A stretch of 11,521 bases of DNA from Nitrospirae bacterium RBG_13_39_12 (lineage in GTDB: Bacteria; Nitrospirota; Thermodesulfovibrionia; Thermodesulfovibrionales; SM23-35). Shown here piece by piece: positions 1 through 5,358 of the stretch. Positions within the stretch are counted from its first letter, which is position 1. Every line of letters starts with the position of its first letter. The translations under genes and the position numbers were made by a program. Under the pieces are notes generated by a model. The model did not search any database. It saw only the letters and a program-made list of their open reading frames with translations, and was not told the origin of the DNA. Where the stretch lies: the NCBI GenBank assembly GCA_001805125.1, contig MHEF01000106.1, positions 1 through 11,521 of the forward strand, given 5' to 3'.

Positions 1-330
1 GTTAGAGACTTTATAAAAGAGATACTTACAGGGTATGGTTATAAAGTTATAGAGGCAATAGATGGCGAGGATGCTATAAAAGTACTGCATACTCATAAGG
101 ACGAAATACAACTCTTTATTCTTGATGTAATCATGCCGAAAAAGGATGGGAAAATGGTCTATCAGGAAATAAAGAAAGTAAGCCCTCACATGAAGGTCAT
201 TTTTATAAGTGGATACGCTACAGATATTCTTTACAAAAAAGGAATTATTGAAAAGGATGTAAATCTCATCTCGAAACCTATGTCACCAGATGAACTTTTG
301 ATAAAAGTCAGAGAGGTTTTAGATAAATAA
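1..330 (+). CDS. Response-regulator receiver domain, C-terminal part (partial, 5' end outside window)
   Basis: The reading frame is open from base 1 and ends at TAA 328-330, giving 109 visible residues. It is a CheY-like receiver domain. The phospho-acceptor is Asp42 (codon 124-126) in the context LDVIMPKKDG. The switch Ser70 is in FISGYA and the conserved Lys-Pro pair is at residues 92-93, followed by the helix SPDELLIKVREVL. The usual N-terminal acidic pair would lie just upstream of base 1. The protein stops right after the domain, so this is either a stand-alone CheY-like protein or, as is common with the KPMSPDELL ending, the last domain of a hybrid sensor histidine kinase. The Met at 133 is internal, after the phospho-Asp, so it is not a credible start. 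Kinase partner and output are not visible. Family assignment is firm; the parent architecture is open. Confidence 0.88.
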   Translation, partial: VRDFIKEILTGYGYKVIEAIDGEDAIKVLHTHKDEIQLFILDVIMPKKDGKMVYQEIKKVSPHMKVIFISGYATDILYKKGIIEKDVNLISKPMSPDELLIKVREVLDK

Positions 331-350
331 ACGCTATCGGCTGATAGTGT
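331..350 (+). terminator. Small hairpin directly after the receiver-domain stop codon
   Basis: Directly after the stop codon, arms of 8 bases (ACGCTATC and GATAGTGT, one G-T wobble) pair around a GGCT loop. There is no clear T-run afterwards (GGTTGTAATT), so it could end or stabilise the transcript but is not a classic intrinsic terminator. Confidence 0.3.
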
Positions 351-409
351 GGTTGTAATTATTGGATTAACCCGAAAACTGCAGTTAACTTCAAATAATT
401 CTTAAAAGA

Positions 410-471
410 ATTCTCCTTTCGTAATAGAATCAAATGGTTTGACCGCCATAGACTCTAAACGAAAGGAGAAT
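410..471 (+). promoter_or_regulatory. Inverted repeat that can sequester the transposase ribosome binding site
   Basis: ATTCTCCTTTCGT at 410-422 is a perfect 13-base reverse complement of 459-471, which contains the ribosome binding site AAAGGAG of the transposase fragment starting at 478. A transcript entering from the left would fold these arms together over a 36-base loop and hide the Shine-Dalgarno. The complementarity is seen directly; the regulatory role is inferred from other insertion sequences that block translation of read-through transcripts this way. Confidence 0.55.
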
Positions 472-477
472 AAAAAT

Positions 478-723
478 ATGCAGTCAAAATGTACCACAAA
501 AATCGAAATTAATAAAGTAGGGATTGAGTTCACGGGGAAGAAAATAACAGCCTATGGAGGGTTTAGTTTGCTGGCATCATTTTTTGAAAGGATAAAACTG
601 AGGGAATTTTTAGGAGAAGTGATACCTTTAAAAGAGAGTTCACCGAACAGTGTAGGTATATACAGCAAGCTTTTGGCCTATAGTAGCAAAAGGGGACGGT
701 TGTCCCCTTATTTTCTTAAATAA
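478..723 (+). pseudogene. IS1380-type transposase, N-terminal fragment
   Basis: About 68 residues from ATG 478 match my memory of the N-terminus of IS1380-family (DDE) transposases: the stretch ITAYGGFSLLASFFERI, then LREFLGEVIP, SPNSVGIYSKLLAY. The start at 478 is preceded by AAAGGAG with good spacing; the earlier in-frame ATG at 439 has none. Family members are over 400 residues. Here homology ends at about base 687, where a GC-rich hairpin (690-709) begins and adds the unrelated tail KRGRLSPYFLK before TAA 721-723. The DDE catalytic core is absent, so the fragment cannot be an active transposase. No remaining 3' part of the element is in the window. The family call rests on recalled sequence pattern, not on a search. 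Confidence 0.75.
690..717. terminator. REP-like hairpin, likely two-way terminator between IS fragment and purD
   Basis: AAGGGGAC (690-697) pairs perfectly with GTCCCCTT (702-709) around a GGTT loop. On the plus strand it is followed by ATTTTCTT; on the minus strand the stem runs into CCCCTTTTGC. It therefore looks able to terminate both the transposase fragment (+) and purD (-, stop at 735-737). Its GGGGAC...GTCCCC core resembles the GGGAC-containing hairpins at the ends of the RAYT element at 2045-2801, so it may be a REP-like unit that landed in the transposase gene. Confidence 0.6.
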
Positions 724-734
724 TCAGTCACAGT

Positions 735-2009
735 TCACTGCCTTTTTATCGCCCTGTCAGCAATATCCTTTCTGTAATGCATCCCGTTAAAATTAATCTT
801 TTCTATGGCCATATATGCCCAGTCCTTTGCATCTTTTATGTCTTTGCCGAGAGCTGTTACACCAAGCACTCTTCCCCCTGATGTCACAAGTTTGTTGTTA
901 TTAAATGCAGTCCCTGCATGGAACACAAAGGCATCGTTCATTTTTTTTACATCATCGAGTCCCGTTATAATTTTACCTTTTTCATATACACCCGGGTACC
1001 CTTTTGATGCGATAACAATGCATACAGATGCATCTGGTTTCCATTCAAGATTGATGTCTGATAATTTTTCATCTATTATTGCAAGAGCAATATCTATGAG
1101 GTCTGTCTTAAGCCTCGAAAAAACAGGCTGGGTCTCAGGGTCTCCAAGCCTGCAGTTGAATTCAAGGACATATGGCTGGTTGTTTTTGATCATAAGACCT
1201 GCGTAAAGGATTCCTTTATATTTTATGCCTTCTGATTGCAGTCCCCTGATCATAGGGCGCATGACTTTTTCCATTATTATTGATTCGAGTTTTTCTGTTA
1301 TGACCGGTGCAGGGCTGTATGCCCCCATCCCTCCTGTGTTGGGACCGTTATCCCCGTCAAAGACTCTTTTATGGTCCTGTGAGCTTACCATTGGAAGTAT
1401 TGTCTTGCCGTCTGTAAAGGCCATGAAAGATGCCTCTTCGCCATGGATACATTCCTCAACTATTACCCTGTTTCCTGCATCTCCAAATGCGCGGTCTTTC
1501 ATTATAAGCCTCAGTCCATTGATTGCCTCATCAACAGTTTCTGCAACAATTACACCTTTTCCTGCTGCAAGACCATCTGCCTTAATAACTATAGGTGCGC
1601 CCTTCATCCCCACATAATCTTCTGCATGAAGGCAAGAGGTGAATGCCTTATATTCTGCTGTTGGAATGCCGTATCGCCTCATAAGGTCTTTTGCAAAGAC
1701 CTTGCTCCCTTCAAGCTGCGCAGCCTCCATATTAGGGCCGAGAATTTTTCTGCCTTCTTTTTCGAATACATCGGCTATACCTTTTGACAATGGCACCTCA
1801 GGTCCTACTATTGTGAGGTCAATCCCCTCATACTTAACAAAATCAACTAGTGCGCCAAAGTTATTATCATCAAAATTGATGCATTCTGCCAGCTCTGAAA
1901 TGCCGGCATTGCCCGGGCAGCAATATATTTTGTCTATATGGCGGCTTTTAGAAACCTTCCAGACAATAGCATGTTCTCTGCCCCCGCTGCCGATAACAAG
2001 GACATTCAT
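735..2009 (-). CDS. purD: Phosphoribosylamine-glycine ligase (GAR synthetase), full length
   Basis: ATP-dependent joining of glycine to 5-phosphoribosylamine to give glycinamide ribonucleotide, the second step of purine synthesis, in the cytosol. The 424 residues are the usual family length. The N-domain opens with the hallmark VLVIGSGGREHA (residues 3-14). The ATP-grasp region shows KADGLAAGKGV (143-153), DHKR (212-215), the signature GPNTGGMGAYSP (222-233) and the metal-binding EFNCRLGDPE (283-292). The C-terminal domain contains the segment ending LVTSGGRVLGV. The start at 2009 gives the complete N-motif and has AGGAGG at 2023-2028, 13 bases away, slightly long. purD stands alone here: downstream is a convergent IS fragment, upstream a RAYT element whose left end lies within 40 bases of the start codon, so any native promoter may have been displaced. 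No catalytic motif is missing. Confidence 0.97.
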   Translation of the reverse strand: MNVLVIGSGGREHAIVWKVSKSRHIDKIYCCPGNAGISELAECINFDDNNFGALVDFVKYEGIDLTIVGPEVPLSKGIADVFEKEGRKILGPNMEAAQLEGSKVFAKDLMRRYGIPTAEYKAFTSCLHAEDYVGMKGAPIVIKADGLAAGKGVIVAETVDEAINGLRLIMKDRAFGDAGNRVIVEECIHGEEASFMAFTDGKTILPMVSSQDHKRVFDGDNGPNTGGMGAYSPAPVITEKLESIIMEKVMRPMIRGLQSEGIKYKGILYAGLMIKNNQPYVLEFNCRLGDPETQPVFSRLKTDLIDIALAIIDEKLSDINLEWKPDASVCIVIASKGYPGVYEKGKIITGLDDVKKMNDAFVFHAGTAFNNNKLVTSGGRVLGVTALGKDIKDAKDWAYMAIEKINFNGMHYRKDIADRAIKRQ

Positions 2010-2029
2010 CGGTTATTAATTACCTCCTA

Positions 2030-2053
2030 TATCAGTATTGGTATCAGTATTGG
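2030..2053. repeat. Tandem 12-base duplication at the RAYT edge
   Basis: TATCAGTATTGG occurs twice back to back (2030-2041 and 2042-2053). The second copy runs into the left terminal repeat of the RAYT element; the first lies beside the purD ribosome binding site. It may be a partial extra copy of the element end or a slippage product. Confidence 0.85.
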
Positions 2054-2801
2054 GACACATCCCATTTATCAGCATGATTCCTTTCTTGGCCTGCCTTTCG
2101 ATCGTTGCAAAAGCCTCCGTTCGAGCTTATTTTCCATTTCAACTACAAATCCCTCATTCCCGAAAGGTCTTCCCGTTTTTGTAGTATACCGCAATCGCTC
2201 AATTTCTTTTTCGGGTATATCTGATCGCAGAAGTAGAATATAGTCCTGTCGTCTTTCATTAGTGAAAAGTTCTTCTCCCAGGACGGCATCGTCACTGCCT
2301 TTGACATGAGCACTTGCACTCGAATAGGGGTAGTCTTTAGCTTTCTCCACCATTCCTGCGCGCACTAGATTTTGCTCGATGTATCTGGCAACTGCCCATA
2401 AATATCTTTCATGATCAACAATGAATGAATGATAGCGACTTTTCCACAATCTGCCAGTCCGGCCATATATCCTATTTATATACTGTGTATAGCAGAGGGT
2501 GAGGCCCTGCATCATCTTGAACAGCGATTCGTCCAACTCAGGCTTCGTAAGTAAATGGACATGATTACTCATCAGGCAGTATAACATTACAGGAGAATCC
2601 CACTTTGCAGCATACTTTTTAAGCAGTGAGAGATAGTGTTTTCGATCATCTTTTTCAAAGAAAACATGCTCTCAGTTGTTTCCTCTTTGAATTATATGGT
2701 GCGGAAATCCCGCTGCGACTGCTCGCCCAATCCTCGGCATAAAAAAATTCTATCGATATTAAACCTCAGTGTCAAAAAAAATGGAATGTATCCCAATACT
2801 G
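2045..2801 (-). mobile_element. RAYT (REP-associated tyrosine transposase) element with terminal inverted repeats
   Basis: The 23 bases at 2045-2067 and 2779-2801 are inverted repeats of each other with 21 of 23 positions matching. They bracket a Y1-type transposase gene exactly. The left end holds its own small hairpin, TGGGA-CACA-TCCCA (2051-2064); the right end holds a weaker equivalent, GGAATGTATCC. Hairpins flanking a HUH single-strand transposase are the arrangement expected for RAYT/REP systems (IS200/IS605-related), in which the enzyme recognises folded single-stranded ends. Outside the repeats similarity stops at once. No target-site duplication is seen, as expected for this class. 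The ends are read directly; the assignment as one mobile unit is inference. Confidence 0.72.
2069..2740 (-). pseudogene. REP-associated tyrosine transposase, interrupted by one in-frame TGA
   Basis: Reading from ATG 2738-2740 gives MPRIGRAVAAGFPHHIIQRGNN, then TGA (2672-2674, codon 23), then EHVFFEKDDRKHYLSLL and on in the same frame to the stop at 2069-2071, 223 residues in all. The N-terminus, including HHIIQRGNN followed by an expected Arg, is typical of Y1/RAYT transposases. So TGA most simply replaces CGA by one transition. After it come the HUH metal site NHVHLL (His60, His62), GRLWKSRYHS, and the catalytic tyrosine in ARYIEQN (Tyr120); the tail is basic (KGRPRK). The part from the internal ATG at 2585-2587 (172 residues) keeps HUH and Tyr but lacks the conserved first strand. 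I see no good ribosome binding site for the full-length start. Most likely inactivated recently; a sequencing error would also explain it. Confidence 0.8.
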
Positions 2802-2960
2802 TTCAACAAAAGAAAAAGGTTCGCTTTATTCTCATAAAGTTACTTTTGTGAATGATCAAGCTGGGAACTGGTGTATTTCGCAATATTAATTCCTTGCCCA
2901 TATTTTACGCTCATACAGATCCATGAACACAATTAAGAAAAAGTCCCTATCAAAAAAATC

Positions 2961-3016
2961 AACCCGACTGGTGATAAGCCTGTTTTGGTTTTCATGCGGC
3001 AGTTCGCCAGCGGGTT
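2961..3016 (-). terminator. Long-stem hairpin followed by a T-run on the minus strand
   Basis: AACCCGACTGGTG (2961-2973) pairs with CGCCAGCGGGTT (3005-3016): 12 base pairs with one bulged A and one wobble, around a 31-base loop. On the minus strand the stem is followed by GATTTTTTTGAT, so it could act as an intrinsic terminator for minus-strand transcription coming from the PilZ side, protecting the RAYT/purD segment. The loop is longer than in most terminators. Confidence 0.4.
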
Positions 3017-3084
3017 ATTTAAGTCGTTATTTCTCCTGACAATCCCCAATTATTTAAATACCTTAGTGACGTTTGTTCTCATAC

Positions 3085-3155
3085 GGCACCTCCTAAAGGT
3101 TAAGATTGGTTTCTTTCCTTGAGCATACCGCAAAACGATACGCTCAGGAGGTGCC
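3085..3155. promoter_or_regulatory. Inverted repeat with Shine-Dalgarno motifs on both strands
   Basis: GGCACCTCCT (3085-3094) and AGGAGGTGCC (3146-3155) are perfect inverted repeats. On the plus strand the right arm is a strong Shine-Dalgarno before ATG 3162, which opens an 8-codon ORF; on the minus strand the left arm precedes ATG 3080-3082, which opens a 10-codon ORF ending at 3050. Inside the repeat, CTTGAGCATA and TACGCTCAGG form a second imperfect stem that continues the outer one on the right. In RNA from either strand the fold would bury the Shine-Dalgarno. Pairing is seen; function is unknown. Confidence 0.45.
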
Positions 3156-3215
3156 CTTTATATGATTATCAGGTGGAACAAATAGTCTATAATCGATTCG
3201 AGAAGGACGATTTTT

Positions 3216-3269
3216 ATGAAGAAAGCAATAATATCGCTGACACTGTCTTATCTATTTCTTAACAACTAA
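3216..3269 (+). CDS. 17-codon signal-peptide-like ORF, possibly a gene remnant
   Basis: ATG 3216 is preceded by AGAAGGACG at proper spacing and encodes MKKAIISLTLSYLFLNN followed by TAA 3267-3269. A positively charged start followed by a hydrophobic stretch is what an export signal looks like, but there is no mature protein. It may be the remnant of a secreted-protein gene or pure chance. No family recognised. Confidence 0.2.
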   Translation: MKKAIISLTLSYLFLNN

Positions 3270-3398
3270 TAGACCTGTTTTATTTTTTTTAATTAAATAC
3301 AAGAGGCAATACCATAGGGTTTACAATTTCAAATACTATTTTTATTAATCAAACAGGTTAAAGACCGTTCAAACAGTCAGACAAGATGACCGACCTTG

Positions 3399-3812
3399 TT
3401 ATAATGTAGCAATCCTTTTGTCTTTATATGGTTGGGGCCAATTATAGGTATTAATCAGCCATATGAGATGCTCTATGAGATTAGGCTGGTTTGTTGTATT
3501 TAATTCCTCATCAAAGATAATACCCAAAAGATAATTTTTCTTGAATTTTGTCTGCCAGTCAATTACACCTGTAGTAACATCTTCCTTAACCTTACCATGC
3601 CTGTTTATAAAAGAGACTTTTATCTCCACCTTCTTGCCTGTTCCTATAGGAACAGGTGAATATAAACCAATTCCCGAAAGCGAGATATTAGCTATGGTTG
3701 TACTAAAAACAACGTTCTCTTTTACTGCAGTAACCGTAGCATTACCAAAAAACTGGTATCTGTACCATTTCCGGGTATCCTCAAAGCTTCTTTTCTTTTT
3801 CCTCATGCTCAT
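3399..3812 (-). CDS. PilZ-domain protein (putative cyclic-di-GMP receptor)
   Basis: A 137-residue single-domain protein. The PilZ c-di-GMP motifs are both complete: RxxxR at Arg14-Arg18 (RKWYR), and (D/N)xSxxG at Asn42-Gly47 (NISLSG). Then come alternating beta-strand segments (GKKVEIKVSF, TGVIDWQ, YLLGIIFDEE) and a C-terminal helix/tail with WLINTYNWP. The N-terminus is strongly basic (MRKKKR). No membrane segment or second domain is present, so it probably acts as a small soluble adaptor that changes partner when c-di-GMP binds. Two ATGs lie 6 bases apart (3812, 3806); neither has a strong ribosome binding site. It has its own good promoter (3834-3862), so it need not be co-transcribed with metF upstream. 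Target process unknown; nothing nearby suggests motility or polysaccharide genes. Confidence 0.85.
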   Translation of the reverse strand: MSMRKKKRSFEDTRKWYRYQFFGNATVTAVKENVVFSTTIANISLSGIGLYSPVPIGTGKKVEIKVSFINRHGKVKEDVTTGVIDWQTKFKKNYLLGIIFDEELNTTNQPNLIEHLIWLINTYNWPQPYKDKRIATL

Positions 3813-3833
3813 ATATTCCAGTTTATTTCAATA

Positions 3834-3862
3834 AATATATTCATTTTGAACAAATTTATCAA
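3834..3862 (-). promoter_or_regulatory. Sigma-70-type promoter of the PilZ gene
   Basis: On the minus strand TTGATA (3857-3862) is followed after exactly 17 bases by TATATT (3834-3839). Transcription would start near 3827, about 15 bases before the ATG at 3812. Confidence 0.6.
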
Positions 3863-3905
3863 GTTAAACTATTTTTTAAATGTCTTTACTATTGTCTTTA
3901 AACGG

Positions 3906-4787
3906 TCAAAGCAGTCCTGCCTTTTCCATGATAACCGGTACCTTATCTTCCATGCCTATCGCCATAATGTGGACACCATCACAAATTGCTTCTTCCCTGA
4001 GCTGCTTTATATGCCTTGCAGCTATATTCAACCCTGTCTCAAGGGCTTTTTCCTTACCTGCGGCTTTGAGTTCATCAATTAATTCCTGCGGGACCCTTAT
4101 GCCAGGTACATTTTTATTTAAAAAGTTTGCCATCCCGGCACTCTTTAAAATAACAAATCCTGCCAGAATCTTCGCAGGCAGAGTTCTTGCAAATTTCATA
4201 AACTCTTTAAATTTTTCTATATCATAAATTGCCTGTGTCTGAAAAAATTTTGCACCTGCCTTGACCTTTTTCTCAAATTTAAAGAGCTGAGGCTCGATCG
4301 GGTTCGTCTCAGGTGTTACAACAGCACCCTGAAAGAAATCAGTTGCACCCTTAAGATCGTTACCAGACATGTCCTTGCCATTATTCAGACATTCAACAAT
4401 CCTCAGCAGCTGCACAGATTCAACATCATAGACAGGTTTTGCATCTTTATGGTCACCAGCAGATACATGGTCTCCGGTCATACAGAGCACATTTTTTACA
4501 CCGAGAATAGAGGCACCTAACAAGTCAGACTGAATACCTATCCTGTTCCTGTCACGGCATGTCATCTGGAGTATCGGCTCAAGACCGTGTTCGATTAAAA
4601 GCCTGCATACTGCAAGGGAACAAATCCTCATTACTGCTGATTGGTTATCAGTAACATTAGCAGCATCAACCTTTCCTTTTAACAGTTCCATGTGGTGGAG
4701 CATTTCTTTTATATCCGTCCCCTTAGGAGGTCCTACCTCTGCTGTAACGACAAATTTTCCTGAATTAAGGCTTTCACTAAATGTCAT
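3906..4787 (-). CDS. metF: Methylenetetrahydrofolate reductase, MetF
   Basis: Reduces 5,10-methylene-THF to 5-methyl-THF, the last folate step before methyl transfer in the Wood-Ljungdahl pathway, and also a source of methyl groups for methionine. The 293 residues match the usual length of the FAD-binding TIM-barrel subunit. Visible family features are the N-terminal TAEVGPPKG with the general acid Glu17, NVTDNQ (44-49), MTCRDRNR (75-82), MTGDH with Asp106, and FFQTQAIYD with Gln183/Gln185. The ATG at 4785-4787 has AAGGAGG five bases upstream, and the previous gene ends 13 bases earlier, so it is the last gene of the minus-strand operon. With metV nearby it probably forms the MetVF complex and takes electrons through the metV subunit rather than directly from NADH; that electron route is inferred from acetogen MetVF systems. 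Confidence 0.95.
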   Translation of the reverse strand: MTFSESLNSGKFVVTAEVGPPKGTDIKEMLHHMELLKGKVDAANVTDNQSAVMRICSLAVCRLLIEHGLEPILQMTCRDRNRIGIQSDLLGASILGVKNVLCMTGDHVSAGDHKDAKPVYDVESVQLLRIVECLNNGKDMSGNDLKGATDFFQGAVVTPETNPIEPQLFKFEKKVKAGAKFFQTQAIYDIEKFKEFMKFARTLPAKILAGFVILKSAGMANFLNKNVPGIRVPQELIDELKAAGKEKALETGLNIAARHIKQLREEAICDGVHIMAIGMEDKVPVIMEKAGLL

Positions 4788-4800
4788 TTCATCCTCCTTA

Positions 4801-5358
4801 TCAATCTTTGCCTATATCTCTCCTGTAACGAATCCCTTCGAAATGGATTTGTTCCATCCCATTATAAGCAATGTCCCTTGCCTCATGTAAGCTGTTCCCT
4901 CTTCCGACTACATGAAGAACTCTGCCACCGTCGGTAACCAGACCTTTTTCATCTGAATTGTTCACACCGGCAAAAAATATCTTGCAGTTAGAATTCCGGA
5001 TATTTTCAATTCCGGTAATAGCATATCCCTTGCCGTAACGTGCAGGATATCCAGGATACCATCCTTTGTTTTTACCGTGTCTTACCTGCCGCGTCCTGCC
5101 TGCAGCAGCCACTACGTCACAGTAATAATCCTGTGACCATTCTACCTTCTTTTCACTTAAAACTCCACTTATTATTTGGAAGCTAATATCACTCAGAGGG
5201 GTCTTCAATTGTGGAAGAATTACCTCAGCTTCCGGGTCACCGAGCCGAACATTTGCCTCTAAGAGATACGGGGTTTCATCAGACAGCATCAATCCCAGAT
5301 AAAGTATTCCCTTGTACTGAATTCCTTCTTTTTCTTCAAATCCTTTTATCAAAGGCAT
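4801..5358 (-). CDS. 5'-truncated PurD paralogue (C-terminal half of GAR synthetase only)
   Basis: 185 residues corresponding to residues about 250 to the end of the intact PurD encoded at 735-2009. Shared segments include YKGILYLGLM (residues 15-24), the metal-binding EANVRLGDPEAE (34-45), LVTDGGRVLHV (140-150) and RYRRDIGKD at the end. The N-domain, the central domain and the GPNTGGMGAYSP signature are missing, so it cannot be a complete ligase. It is clearly diverged from the other copy (roughly 40% identical by eye). A 15-residue basic insert (about 87-102) breaks the usual GYPG loop. It has a plausible start: ATG 5356-5358, with AAAAGG five bases upstream, overlapping the end of the DUF2520 gene. 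The frame is otherwise undamaged. In-frame homology (ISEKVA) extends upstream of the ATG to about 5376, showing it is the remnant of a longer gene. Either a young pseudogene or a repurposed domain. Confidence 0.85.
   Translation of the reverse strand: MPLIKGFEEKEGIQYKGILYLGLMLSDETPYLLEANVRLGDPEAEVILPQLKTPLSDISFQIISGVLSEKKVEWSQDYYCDVVAAAGRTRQVRHGKNKGWYPGYPARYGKGYAITGIENIRNSNCKIFFAGVNNSDEKGLVTDGGRVLHVVGRGNSLHEARDIAYNGMEQIHFEGIRYRRDIGKD

Larger units (their letters stand above)
2802..3398. other. Gene-poor gap of about 600 bases with structured elements
   Basis: No protein of recognisable family is encoded on either strand. The gap contains a long-stem hairpin (2961-3016), an inverted repeat carrying Shine-Dalgarno sequences on both strands (3085-3155) with tiny ORFs beginning next to it, and a 17-codon signal-peptide-like ORF (3216-3269). 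From 3270 to 3398 the sequence is AT-rich, with ACCTGTTT near 3273 repeated inverted near 3352 and a weak hairpin at 3363-3378 that may help end the PilZ transcript. The mix suggests decayed mobile-element or gene remnants. Confidence 0.5.

Noticed and set aside
439..477. An upstream in-frame ATG for the IS1380-type fragment
   Set aside because: No ribosome binding site precedes it, and the residues before the Met at 478 are encoded by the Shine-Dalgarno inverted repeat rather than by conserved protein sequence.
805..2019. Several open frames on the plus strand opposite purD
   Set aside because: They are antisense to a clearly conserved gene, have no ribosome binding sites and no recognisable motifs.
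2636..2851. A 71-codon plus-strand frame across the right end of the RAYT element
   Set aside because: It lies antisense to the transposase N-terminus, runs through the element end and resembles nothing known.
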